The position numbers and the translations under genes are program-made. Source: Actinobacteria bacterium OK074 (GTDB lineage Bacteria > Actinomycetota > Actinomycetes > Streptomycetales > Streptomycetaceae). Taken from it: 64,000 nucleotides of DNA. Position 1 is the first letter of the stretch; the number at the start of each line of letters is the position of its first letter. The notes beneath the pieces are model-generated. The model had not been told where the DNA came from and did not search any database. It was given only the letters and a program-made list of their open reading frames with translations. This document shows, one piece after another, positions 9,238 to 17,303 of the stretch. Location of the stretch: contig LJCV01000307.1 of NCBI GenBank assembly GCA_001298575.1, forward strand, positions 31,553 through 95,552. The letters run 5' to 3'.

Positions 9238-9420
9238 TGGCTCGTACGGCGGGGTGACGTCGGGCTTTCCCCGCCGGGCGGTGCCCGCCGACCGGGTTCC
9301 GGGGTCGGGTCGCGGGGCCCCGCTTCCGGACGGGATCACGCCCTGCCGTTGCGCGGTGTCGAAGCGGGGTGGAAGGGTGGAGGTCGGCATCGGGGCCGCC
9401 CGCACCGCCTGGAGGTACTC

Positions 9421-9894
9421 GTGGACAGCGCCGACGGATGGGGAGACGACGTCTACCAGCCCGACCGGTCCGAGATACAGGAGGACTCGGGGCTGCTCGA
9501 CGCCGAGGACACCCTGCTCTCCGACGAGGTGGACGACCCGCTCGACCGGGGCTGGTCGCCGCCGGAGCGCCCCTGGGCGGTCGAGCACAGCGGCGTGACC
9601 GCGGCCGAACGCCTTCGGGGCGAGACCCTGGAACAGCGCCTCGCGGAGGAACTCCCCGACCTGGCGGCACCGGACGGCGACGGCATCGGCGACTGCCCGG
9701 ACGGCGAGGGCGAACCGCTGGACAACGAGGTGGGCGACCTCCGCTCCGGCCGCCTCGTGGCCCCCGACGAGGGAGCGCACGAGGACGAGGAGAGCGGGCT
9801 GATCGCCACCGACGTGGGCATCGACGGCGCGGCGGCCTCGGCCGAGGAGGCCGCTATGCACATCGTGGACGAGGACACCGCCCCGTTCGGGTGA
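9421..9894 (+). CDS. DUF5709-type acidic hypothetical protein
   Basis: A 157-residue, strongly acidic, hydrophilic protein opening MDSADGWGDDVYQPD. This opening and the recurring acidic patterns resemble actinobacterial proteins labelled DUF5709, whose function is not known. The GTG start at 9421 is chosen because GGAGG lies five bases upstream at 9411-9415; the longer frame from 9349 starts with Gly/Arg-rich sequence unlike the rest. No membrane segment or catalytic motif is visible. The composition suggests a largely disordered soluble protein. It follows a strong terminator, so it probably has its own promoter in 9238-9410. Confidence 0.7.
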   Translation: MDSADGWGDDVYQPDRSEIQEDSGLLDAEDTLLSDEVDDPLDRGWSPPERPWAVEHSGVTAAERLRGETLEQRLAEELPDLAAPDGDGIGDCPDGEGEPLDNEVGDLRSGRLVAPDEGAHEDEESGLIATDVGIDGAAASAEEAAMHIVDEDTAPFG

Positions 9895-9983
9895 GCGCGG
9901 CTCCCCGGTAACGCTCGGGCTCGGATGACGTCGAGCGCCACGCGGCCGGTCTCCACGTCGCCGCCGCGGCCGGTCTCCGCCGC

Positions 9984-10778
9984 TCAGATGACGTTGAGCG
10001 CCGCCGCGCAGCCCACCCCGCCGAGCAGCATGAACACCGGCATGAGCACCTTCAGCTCGACCCAGCTGCCGGCCCGGAACCGCATCATCTTCGGCGGCCC
10101 CAGCGGGTACCAGCGCTTGCGGCCCACCGGGATCGGCCACAGGACCGGGCAGCCGGAGACGGTCAGCGCGTCCCCGAGGTCGTGCACTATCGCGCCGAGG
10201 ACGATCGGCAGCCCGAGCCACAGATACTGCTGGCTCGGCTCCGTGAACAGCCAGTTCGACCCGTTGCCCGGCTTGTCCAGCACACCCGCGAGGATCCACG
10301 CGCTGGTCGCGGCCAGCAGCCACACCAGGATGTCGCTGCTGGAACCACGCGCCGCCCGCCACAGCAGCCCCTCGATCGCCAGCACCATGTGCACGAAGAG
10401 GATGCCGAGTACCGCCCAGCGGCCACCCGTGATGGCGGCGACCGACGTACCCGCGCCGATCAGCACCGCCCACAGCCAGGTGTGCGTCAACGTACGGTGA
10501 CCACCCGAACGGCGCGGATCGGCGGGTTTGCGCGTCGCCTTGTACACGGCGTACGACAGCTTGTCGACGATCTCGCACAGTCCCTGGGAGATGGGCCCGA
10601 AGGCTCGGGAGATGGTGGCCGCCTTGTGGTCCAGGTCGGGGGCGAGCGCTGCCCCCGCGCAGATCAGGGCGCCGACCAGCACCACCGGCCAGGGCATCGG
10701 ATCCCCGGCCGCGGCGGCCGCCGCGCCCACGCCGAGCCAGGCCGCGGCCCCCGAAAGTGAGTGTGCTGGTCCCATCAT
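9984..10778 (-). CDS. YdjM-like membrane-bound metal-dependent hydrolase
   Basis: A 264-residue integral membrane protein with several hydrophobic helices. It carries the metal-site-like motifs of the YdjM/LexA-binding inner-membrane hydrolase family: an Asp/His pair in APDLDHKAATISR, then HRTLTHTW, and a later His/Asp in IVHDLGDALT. The reaction is not established; many members are annotated only as metal-dependent hydrolases. I chose the ATG at 10778 (MMGPAHS), where family similarity begins; an in-frame ATG at 10796 is possible. It diverges from the helicase gene, and the 145-bp gap between them presumably holds both promoters. Confidence 0.75.
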   Translation of the reverse strand: MMGPAHSLSGAAAWLGVGAAAAAAGDPMPWPVVLVGALICAGAALAPDLDHKAATISRAFGPISQGLCEIVDKLSYAVYKATRKPADPRRSGGHRTLTHTWLWAVLIGAGTSVAAITGGRWAVLGILFVHMVLAIEGLLWRAARGSSSDILVWLLAATSAWILAGVLDKPGNGSNWLFTEPSQQYLWLGLPIVLGAIVHDLGDALTVSGCPVLWPIPVGRKRWYPLGPPKMMRFRAGSWVELKVLMPVFMLLGGVGCAAALNVI

Positions 10779-10923
10779 GGCCGTGCTTCGCCCCATCCCT
10801 CTTGTGCCACTGGCCAGTTGCCAGTGTGCGCTGACGCTGTGTCGGCGCCACAGCGTAGCGTTCGCGATCTTCGCACGGGCATCCGATTCCCCCCTGGGAT
10901 GCGATGACAGGCAAGATGGGGGC

Positions 10924-13437
10924 GTGACCCTCATCGATCAGCTGCCGAAGACCGCAGACCCCGACGCCCTCTACGAAGCCTTCGAGTCGTGGGCGCAGGA
11001 ACGCGGTCTGACCCTCTACCCGCACCAGGAGGAGGCGCTCATCGAGGTGGTCTCGGGTGCGAACGTGATCGTGTCCACGCCCACCGGTTCGGGCAAGAGC
11101 ATGATCGCGGCGGGCGCTCACTTCGCGGCGCTCGCCCGGGACGAGGTCACCTTCTACACCGCGCCGATCAAGGCACTGGTCTCGGAGAAGTTCTTCGAGC
11201 TGTGCAAGATGTTCGGCACCGAGAACGTGGGCATGCTCACCGGCGACGCCTCCGTGAACGCCGACGCCCCGGTGATCTGCTGCACCGCCGAGGTCCTGGC
11301 GTCCATCGCGCTGCGCGACGGCAAGCAGGCCGACGTCGGCCAGGTCGTGATGGACGAGTTTCACTTCTACGCGGAGGCGGACCGCGGCTGGGCCTGGCAG
11401 ATTCCCATTCTGGAGCTGCCGCAGGCCCAGTTCATCCTGATGTCGGCGACCCTCGGCGATGTCTCCATGTTCGAGAAGGACCTCACCCGGCGCACCGGCC
11501 GCCCCACGTCCGTGGTCCGTTCGGCGACCCGCCCGGTGCCCCTGTCGTACGAGTACGTGCTGACGCCGCTGACGGAGACCCTCACCGAACTGCTCGCCAC
11601 CAAGCAGGCTCCCGTCTACATCGTGCACTTCACCCAGGCTCAGGCCGTGGAGCGGGCGCAGGCGCTGATGAGCATCAACATGTGCACGCGCGAGGAGAAG
11701 GACCGGATCGCCGAACTGATCGGCAACTTCCGCTTCACCACCAAGTTCGGCCGCAACCTCTCCCGTTACGTGCGGCACGGCATCGGCGTCCACCACGCAG
11801 GCATGCTGCCCAAGTACCGGCGTCTGGTGGAGAAGCTCGCCCAGGCCGGGCTGCTGAAGGTCATCTGCGGTACGGACACCCTCGGCGTGGGCGTCAACGT
11901 GCCCATCCGGACCGTGCTGTTCACCGCGCTGACCAAGTACGACGGCACCCGGGTGCGGACCCTGCGGGCGCGGGAGTTCCACCAGATCGCGGGCCGCGCG
12001 GGCCGGGCGGGCTTCGACACGGCGGGCTTCGTCGTGGCCCAGGCGCCCGAGCACGTCATCGAGAACGAGAAGTCGCTCGCCAAGGCGGGCGACGACCCGA
12101 AGAAGCGCCGCAAGGTGGTCCGCAAGAAGGCTCCCGAGGGTTTCGTGGGCTGGACGGACAACACCTTCGAGAAGCTCATCGCCTCCGAGCCGGAGCCGCT
12201 GACGTCCCGCTTCCGGGTGACGCACACGATGCTGCTGTCGGTGATCGCCCGGCCGGGCAACGCCTTCGACGCCATGCGCCATCTCCTGGAGGACAACCAC
12301 GAGCCGCGCAAGCAGCAGTTGCGGCACATCCGGCGGGCCATCGCGATCTACCGCTCGCTCCTGGACGGCGGCATCGTCGAGAAGCTGGACGAGCCCGACG
12401 CCACCGGCCGCATCGTGCGTCTCACCGTCGACCTGCAACAGGACTTCGCGCTCAACCAGCCGCTGTCGACCTTCGCGCTGGCCGCGTTCGAACTCCTCGA
12501 CCCCGAGTCCCCGTCCTACGCCCTCGACATGGTCTCCGTGATCGAGTCCACCCTGGACGATCCCCGGCAGATCCTCGCCGCCCAGCAGAACAAGGCGCGC
12601 GGCGAGGCGGTGGCCGCGATGAAGGCGGACGGGGTCGAGTACGAGGACCGCATGGAGCGCCTCCAGGACGTGACGTACCCCAAGCCGCTGGAGGAGCTCC
12701 TCTTCCACGCGTACAACACGTACCGCAAGAGCCATCCGTGGGTCGGCGACCATCCGCTGTCGCCGAAGTCGGTGATCCGGGACATGTACGAACGGGCGAT
12801 GTCCTTCACCGAGTTCGTCTCCCACTACGAACTCGCCCGCACCGAGGGCATCGTGCTGCGTTACCTGGCCGGCGCCTTCAAGGCCCTCGACCACACCGTC
12901 CCCGACGACCTCAAGTCGGAGGACCTGGAGGACCTGACCGCCTGGCTGGGCGAGATGGTGCGGCAGGTCGACTCCAGTCTCCTCGACGAGTGGGAGCAGC
13001 TCGCCAACCCTGCGGAGATGACCGCCGAGGAGGCCCAGGAGCGGGCCGACCAGGTCAAGCCCGTCACGGCGAACGCGCGCGCCTTCCGCGTCCTGGTCCG
13101 CAACGCCATGTTCCGCCGGGTGGAACTCGCCGCGCTCGACCATGTCGGGGAACTCGGCGAGCTGGACGCCGAGTCCGGCTGGGACGCCGACAAGTGGGGG
13201 GCGGCCATGGACCGGTACTGGGACGAGTACGAGGAGCTCGGCACCGGCCCCGACGCCCGTGGCCCCCGGCTCCTGATGATCGAGGAGGAGCCGCAGAACG
13301 GGCTGTGGCGCGTCCGCCAGACGTTCGCCGACCCCAACGGCGACCACGACTGGGGCATCAGCGCCGAGATCGATCTCGCGGCCTCCGACGCGGAGGGTCG
13401 CGCCGTCGTCCGGGTGACCGACGTCGGTCAGCTGTGA
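10924..13437 (+). CDS. DEAD/DEAH-box helicase, Ski2-like with C-terminal DUF3516 region
   Basis: An 837-residue superfamily 2 helicase. Motifs in order: Walker A STPTGSGKS (about residue 54), DEFH in VMDEFHFY, SAT in ILMSATLGD, a helicase C domain with HHAGMLPKYRR, and motif VI HQIAGRAGRAG. The long C-terminal part matches the Ski2-like arrangement typical of actinobacterial proteins labelled DUF3516. It should unwind RNA or RNA/DNA using ATP, possibly in RNA turnover. The GTG start at 10924 follows GATGGGGGC. The tesB gene starts 20 nt after its stop, so the two are probably one transcript. A basic Lys/Arg insert (KKRRKVVRKK) near residue 400 may bind nucleic acid. Confidence 0.9.
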   Translation: MTLIDQLPKTADPDALYEAFESWAQERGLTLYPHQEEALIEVVSGANVIVSTPTGSGKSMIAAGAHFAALARDEVTFYTAPIKALVSEKFFELCKMFGTENVGMLTGDASVNADAPVICCTAEVLASIALRDGKQADVGQVVMDEFHFYAEADRGWAWQIPILELPQAQFILMSATLGDVSMFEKDLTRRTGRPTSVVRSATRPVPLSYEYVLTPLTETLTELLATKQAPVYIVHFTQAQAVERAQALMSINMCTREEKDRIAELIGNFRFTTKFGRNLSRYVRHGIGVHHAGMLPKYRRLVEKLAQAGLLKVICGTDTLGVGVNVPIRTVLFTALTKYDGTRVRTLRAREFHQIAGRAGRAGFDTAGFVVAQAPEHVIENEKSLAKAGDDPKKRRKVVRKKAPEGFVGWTDNTFEKLIASEPEPLTSRFRVTHTMLLSVIARPGNAFDAMRHLLEDNHEPRKQQLRHIRRAIAIYRSLLDGGIVEKLDEPDATGRIVRLTVDLQQDFALNQPLSTFALAAFELLDPESPSYALDMVSVIESTLDDPRQILAAQQNKARGEAVAAMKADGVEYEDRMERLQDVTYPKPLEELLFHAYNTYRKSHPWVGDHPLSPKSVIRDMYERAMSFTEFVSHYELARTEGIVLRYLAGAFKALDHTVPDDLKSEDLEDLTAWLGEMVRQVDSSLLDEWEQLANPAEMTAEEAQERADQVKPVTANARAFRVLVRNAMFRRVELAALDHVGELGELDAESGWDADKWGAAMDRYWDEYEELGTGPDARGPRLLMIEEEPQNGLWRVRQTFADPNGDHDWGISAEIDLAASDAEGRAVVRVTDVGQL

Positions 13438-13456
13438 GCACAGGAGAGAACCACCC

Positions 13457-14416
13457 ATGACGAATCCAGCCGAGGCCAATCCGGCCGAAAGACTCGTCGA
13501 CCTGCTCGACCTGGAGCAGATCGAGGTCAACATCTTCCGCGGGCTGAGCCCGAACGAGAAACTCCAGCGGGTCTTCGGCGGCCAGGTCGCGGGCCAGGCC
13601 CTCGTGGCCGCCGGCCGCACCACCGAGGGCGACCGGCCGGTCCACTCGCTGCACGCGTACTTCCTGCGTCCGGGGATTCCCGGGGTGCCCATCGTGTACC
13701 AGGTCGAACGGGTCCGTGACGGGCGGTCCTTCACCACCCGTCGGGTGACGGCCGTCCAGCGGGGCCGCACGATCTTCAATCTGACCGCCTCCTTTCACAA
13801 AGTTGAACAGGGGAGCTTCGAGCACCAGTTGCCGCCGGGCCGCAAGGTCCCCGACCCCGAGTCGCTGCCGACCGTGGCCGAGGAGGTCAAGGAGCACCTG
13901 GGCGGACTTCCCGAGCGGTTGAAGCGGATGAGCCGGCGTCAGCCCTTCGACATCCGCTACGTGGACCGGCTGCGCTGGACCACCGAGGAGGTCGAGGCCG
14001 CCGAACCGCGCAGCGCGGTGTGGATGCGTGCGGTCGGCCCGCTCGGTGACGACCCGCTCGTGCACACCTGCGCGCTCACCTACGCCAGTGACATGACCCT
14101 CCTCGACGCGGTCCGCATCCCCGTCGAGCCGCTGTGGGGACCGCGCAGCTTCGACATGGCCTCCCTGGACCACGCGATGTGGTTCCACCGCCCGTTCCGC
14201 GCGGACGAGTGGTTCCTCTACGACCAGGAGTCCCCGATCGCCGTCGGTGGCCGGGGCCTGGCCCGCGGACGCATCTACGACCTGGAGGGACGTCTGCTCG
14301 TGTCGGTCGTCCAGGAGGGCCTGTTCCGCAAGCTCGGCAGTTCCTCCGGTGCTTCCTCGGGCTCTTCCTCGGACAGCTCCTCGGGCATTTCCTCGGGCAT
14401 TTCCTCGGGCAGCTGA
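13457..14416 (+). CDS. tesB: Acyl-CoA thioesterase II (TesB) with Ser-rich tail
   Basis: A 319-residue double hot-dog thioesterase that hydrolyses acyl-CoA to fatty acid and CoA in the cytoplasm. Family marks are FGGQVAGQAL near the N-terminus, HSLHAYFLRPG, the Asp in TYASDMTLLDA, DHAMWFHRPF and DQESPIA; Asp, Ser/Thr and Gln in these places form the TesB active site. Canonical sequence ends near FRKLG. Beyond it is a tail of about 25 residues made almost only of Ser and Gly with a few Asp, Ile and Ala, encoded by reiterated tcctcgggc-like units (about 14340-14413). The tail looks like a microsatellite expansion. The gene lies 20 nt downstream of the helicase gene. Confidence 0.9.
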   Translation: MTNPAEANPAERLVDLLDLEQIEVNIFRGLSPNEKLQRVFGGQVAGQALVAAGRTTEGDRPVHSLHAYFLRPGIPGVPIVYQVERVRDGRSFTTRRVTAVQRGRTIFNLTASFHKVEQGSFEHQLPPGRKVPDPESLPTVAEEVKEHLGGLPERLKRMSRRQPFDIRYVDRLRWTTEEVEAAEPRSAVWMRAVGPLGDDPLVHTCALTYASDMTLLDAVRIPVEPLWGPRSFDMASLDHAMWFHRPFRADEWFLYDQESPIAVGGRGLARGRIYDLEGRLLVSVVQEGLFRKLGSSSGASSGSSSDSSSGISSGISSGS

Positions 14417-14447
14417 GACGCCCGTCACCGGGCCTGCCCGGGCGCCG

Positions 14448-15431
14448 TCAGGGTTTTCCGCGCCGCAGCCACCCGAGCAGGCCGCGCGGCCGTTCCGGTG
14501 TCGCGCCTGCGGGCAAGGGCTCCGCGGGCGCGGTGGACGGGACGACCGGGGCGGCCACCGGCACGGGCGGCCGAGGAGCGCGAGTCTCTCGGGACGGCCG
14601 GGGCGCGGGCCGTTCCCGACGGGCCTCGGCGAGGGTCTGGGTCAGGTCGGAGCGGAGCCAGTCGATCTCGTCGGGGTCGTCCGCCGTGGTGATGCGGGCG
14701 GCGACACGGGCCGCCGGCGAGTCGGGGGCGCCGTAGGTCACCCGGTCGGGCATGAAGCGGTTCAGGTGGGCGCGTTCGTAGGGGTCCTGGACGATCTCCG
14801 CGACCTGGACGGGGTCGAGCAGACAGGCCGGTGCGGCGGCCCGTGCCCACGGGTCCTCGGCCTGGCGGAGCAGGAATCCCAAGTGCCGTCCGCGCCAGTT
14901 GCGGGCCCGCAGGTCCAGGCCCGTGTCCAGTTGGCCGCGCAGGCCCTGGGGCATACGGCCGGTCAGCAGTGCGGCGTTCTTCTTGTCGGCGGCGAACTCC
15001 CGCAGTTCCTCGGCCAGATAGAGCCAGACCACGGCCCGGTAGCGGTTCAGGTAGAACCGCACCGGGGTCACCAGCCCCAGGCGGGCCAGCCGGGTGAACC
15101 GCGAGAGCGGCACGTGCATGAGGGCGGCTGCCTCCGTGGTGCCGGCCAACTCGACGCGTGCGCGCAGGGTTTCGGGGAAGCCGGCCTCGCCGCGCACCCG
15201 GTCGATCTCCTCGCGGGTGATCCGGCGTCCTCCTCCCCCGTCGTCGGGGACCGTCCGGACGCACCCCAGGTGTACGGCGAGGTCGAGTTCGCCCCGCTTC
15301 AGCGCCAGTTCCCGCGCGGCCCGGCCGAGCGTGACGGAGGCCGCGCCGGCGGGCCGCTCGGTGGCGTACAGCGTGGTCGCGGACGTGGTGGTGACGGACG
15401 GCGTGATCGTGTTGACCGTGTTTCCGGACAT
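14448..15431 (-). CDS. DUF6397-like hypothetical protein
   Basis: A 327-residue protein. The central part (about residues 30-240) has the look of Streptomyces proteins labelled DUF6397: ASVTLGRAARELALKRGEL, a short helix-turn-helix-like opening segment, then a helical Arg-rich region. The C-terminal third is Pro/Ala/Arg-rich and ends in a basic tryptophan-containing tail (GLLGWLRRGKP). The start at 15431 is supported by GGGGGAG upstream. The function is unknown; the HTH-like opening hints at DNA binding, but no partner is obvious. It lies just downstream of cvnD on the same strand with 176 bp between, so it is probably a separate unit. The family assignment is from memory of the pattern and is moderately sure. 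Confidence 0.65.
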   Translation of the reverse strand: MSGNTVNTITPSVTTTSATTLYATERPAGAASVTLGRAARELALKRGELDLAVHLGCVRTVPDDGGGGRRITREEIDRVRGEAGFPETLRARVELAGTTEAAALMHVPLSRFTRLARLGLVTPVRFYLNRYRAVVWLYLAEELREFAADKKNAALLTGRMPQGLRGQLDTGLDLRARNWRGRHLGFLLRQAEDPWARAAAPACLLDPVQVAEIVQDPYERAHLNRFMPDRVTYGAPDSPAARVAARITTADDPDEIDWLRSDLTQTLAEARRERPAPRPSRETRAPRPPVPVAAPVVPSTAPAEPLPAGATPERPRGLLGWLRRGKP

Positions 15432-15523
15432 AGTGGTTCTCCCCCGTGGAGCCAGTTGCTCGCGCCGGTCGGCGCTTGCCTCGGGAAAAACCGTAGCCCG
15501 ATCCCGCGATCGGCGAATCGGCC

Positions 15524-15532
15524 TGTGGATAA
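15524..15532 (-). other. Perfect DnaA-box sequence
   Basis: TTATCCACA on the minus strand lies in the gap between cvnD and the DUF6397-like gene. A single box can be chance. Confidence 0.3.
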
Positions 15533-15607
15533 CTCCGTTCGAATCATCATTTCGGCAGGTCAGAGCCTTGCCCCGGGAGATTTCCGGTGGGCCGCCCGGC
15601 CGCTGCG

Positions 15608-16213
15608 TCAGCCCACCGAGTCGAGCAGCCGGGCGGTGTGCATCCGTCCGGCGTACTCGACGAGGCGGATCAGTACCTCCTTGCCGGAGTCGCGGTCGCG
15701 GGCGTCGCAGAGCACCACGGGCGTGCCCTGGTCGAGGTCGAGGGCGCGCGAGACGTCCTGGGCGCCGTAGGAGCGGGCGCCCGTGAAGCAGTTGACGGCC
15801 ACGACGAACGGGATGTGGCGGTGCTCGAAGTAGTCGACGGCGGGGAAGCAGTCCTCCAGACGCCGGGTGTCCGCGAGGACGACGGCGCCGAGGGCCCCTT
15901 GCGCGAGTTCGTCCCACAGGAACCAGAACCGGTCCTGGCCCGGGGTGCCGAACAGGTAGAGCGACAGGCCGGACCTGATGGTGATGCGGCCGAAGTCCAT
16001 GGCAACGGTCGTGGTGACCTTCTGGTCCACCCCGTCGGTGTCGTCCACTGTCTGGCCGGCTTCGCTGAGCAGTTCCTCGGTGCGCAGCGGCCTGATCTCG
16101 CTGACGGCGCCCACCAGGGTGGTCTTGCCCACGCCGAATCCGCCGGCGACCAGAATCTTCAACGCCAGCGGAGCCGTCTCGGCGTCCGGGGCGTCGGAGT
16201 GTTCGGAGACCAT
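15608..16213 (-). CDS. cvnD: Conservon GTP-binding protein CvnD
   Basis: A 201-residue small GTPase-like protein of the Streptomyces conservons. The P-loop is AGGFGVGKTT (about residue 23), the switch region includes TVAMDFGRI, and the G3 region LFGTPGQDRFWFLW replaces the usual DxxG with the GTPG form typical of this family. VNCF takes the place of the usual NKxD motif. Conservon proteins form a membrane-associated complex with a sensor-kinase-like CvnA, somewhat like eukaryotic G-protein modules. Unlike most conservons, cvnD is separated from cvnC by a 219-bp gap (16214-16432), which may hold its own promoter. No other gene is seen in that gap. Confidence 0.9.
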   Translation of the reverse strand: MVSEHSDAPDAETAPLALKILVAGGFGVGKTTLVGAVSEIRPLRTEELLSEAGQTVDDTDGVDQKVTTTVAMDFGRITIRSGLSLYLFGTPGQDRFWFLWDELAQGALGAVVLADTRRLEDCFPAVDYFEHRHIPFVVAVNCFTGARSYGAQDVSRALDLDQGTPVVLCDARDRDSGKEVLIRLVEYAGRMHTARLLDSVG

Positions 16214-16432
16214 CGATCACTTCTCTCGGGAGTGCCGGCAACGGTCGGTGTCGGTTCGTCCGTGCGGATTCAGCATCATGACAACTGCGGCCCGCCGTCG
16301 GGCCGTTCGACCGGTACATGTCTGTTCGGACCGCTTTTCGCGCGTTCGGTGCCCGAATCTGCGCACGGTTCTCTGCGGGACGGCGCCGTCGCGGTCGCGG
16401 TCGGCAACGCCGTCGAAGTCACGGTCCATCGT

Positions 16433-16846
16433 TCACAGCGCTCTCAGTCCTTCGATGACCTCGCGGAGGATCCGCTCGTCGGGCAGTTGGGCGGGCGGCA
16501 CCGGACGACTGACGGTGACGCGGCCCAGTTCCAGCAGGTCGCCCAGGAGGACGCGGACGACCCCCACGGGCAGGTCCGCGCCCGCCGAGAGTTCCGCGAC
16601 GGACTGCGTCTCGATGCGGCACAGCGCGAGCAGGGAGCGGTGTTCGGGGCCCAGCGCGGTGTCGTCGTCAACCCCGGGTGCGCCGGGATCGAGCGTGACC
16701 AGGGCGATGAGGTCGAACTTCACGCCGGTGGGGCCCGGTTTGGTGCGGCCGCCCGTCATCGCGTAGGGGCGGACCAGGGGCCCGGCCTCGCCGTCGTACC
16801 ACTGGCTGCCGGGCTGCGGTGGCAGGTCGGTCGGGTGTTCGGTCAT
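16433..16846 (-). CDS. cvnC: Conservon DUF742 protein CvnC
   Basis: A 137-residue protein of the DUF742 family. It has the characteristic opening WYDGEAGPLVRPYAMTGGRT and a C-terminal winged-helix-like region (LCRIETQSVAELSAGADLPVGVVRVLLGDL) ending at LREVIEGLRAL. CvnC proteins work with CvnB and CvnD in a complex at the membrane. The ATG at 16846 is 19 nt after the cvnB stop; the longer frame to 16927 would overlap cvnB and starts with Pro/Arg-rich sequence, so it was rejected. Confidence 0.9.
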   Translation of the reverse strand: MTEHPTDLPPQPGSQWYDGEAGPLVRPYAMTGGRTKPGPTGVKFDLIALVTLDPGAPGVDDDTALGPEHRSLLALCRIETQSVAELSAGADLPVGVVRVLLGDLLELGRVTVSRPVPPAQLPDERILREVIEGLRAL

Positions 16847-16865
16847 CTTCGGCCGCCTTCGGCTG

Positions 16866-17303
16866 TCATCCGGCGGCGGGCGGGCGCGCGGCGGCGCGCG
16901 GTGCCGTGTAGAGGTGCTCGCCAACACGTTTCACCAGCCGCGCCATCTCGTAGGCGACCAGACCGATGTCGGCCGTGACGGCGGTGAGGACGGCGAGGCA
17001 GGAGCCGTCTCCGGCGGCGGCGACGAACAGGAAGCCGTCGTCCATCTCGACCATGGTCTGCCGCACTCCGCCGGCGCCGAAGTGGCGGCCCGCCCCCTTG
17101 GCCAGGCTGTGGAAGCCCGAGGCCACCGCGGCGAGGTGTTCCGCGTCCTCGCGGCTGAGGTCCGTGGAGGCGCCGATGGCGAGGCCGTCGTTCGACAGGA
17201 CGACCGCGTGCCGGACCTCGCTCACGCGCAGGACCAGGTCGTCGAGGAGCCAGTCGAGTTCGCCGGACCGCTGGGCGGTCCTCGTGCCCGGGTTCTGGAT
17301 CAT
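16866..17303 (-). CDS. cvnB: Conservon roadblock/LC7 protein CvnB
   Basis: A 145-residue roadblock/LC7 protein, the family that acts as partner or activator of small GTPases. It contains ELDWLLDDLVLRVSEVRHAV and the conserved VLSNDGLAIGAS, ending in an Ala/Pro/Arg-rich tail. Its ATG overlaps the cvnA stop by 4 nt, so translation is coupled. In conservons it is expected to bridge the CvnA sensor and CvnD. Confidence 0.92.
   Translation of the reverse strand: MIQNPGTRTAQRSGELDWLLDDLVLRVSEVRHAVVLSNDGLAIGASTDLSREDAEHLAAVASGFHSLAKGAGRHFGAGGVRQTMVEMDDGFLFVAAAGDGSCLAVLTAVTADIGLVAYEMARLVKRVGEHLYTAPRAAARPPAAG

Noticed and set aside
5560..13779. Very long open frame on the minus strand across the ABC exporter, helicase and other genes
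   Set aside because: It lies antisense to several clearly identified genes, has Arg/Gly/Pro/His-biased composition and no domain; it is a high-GC shadow.
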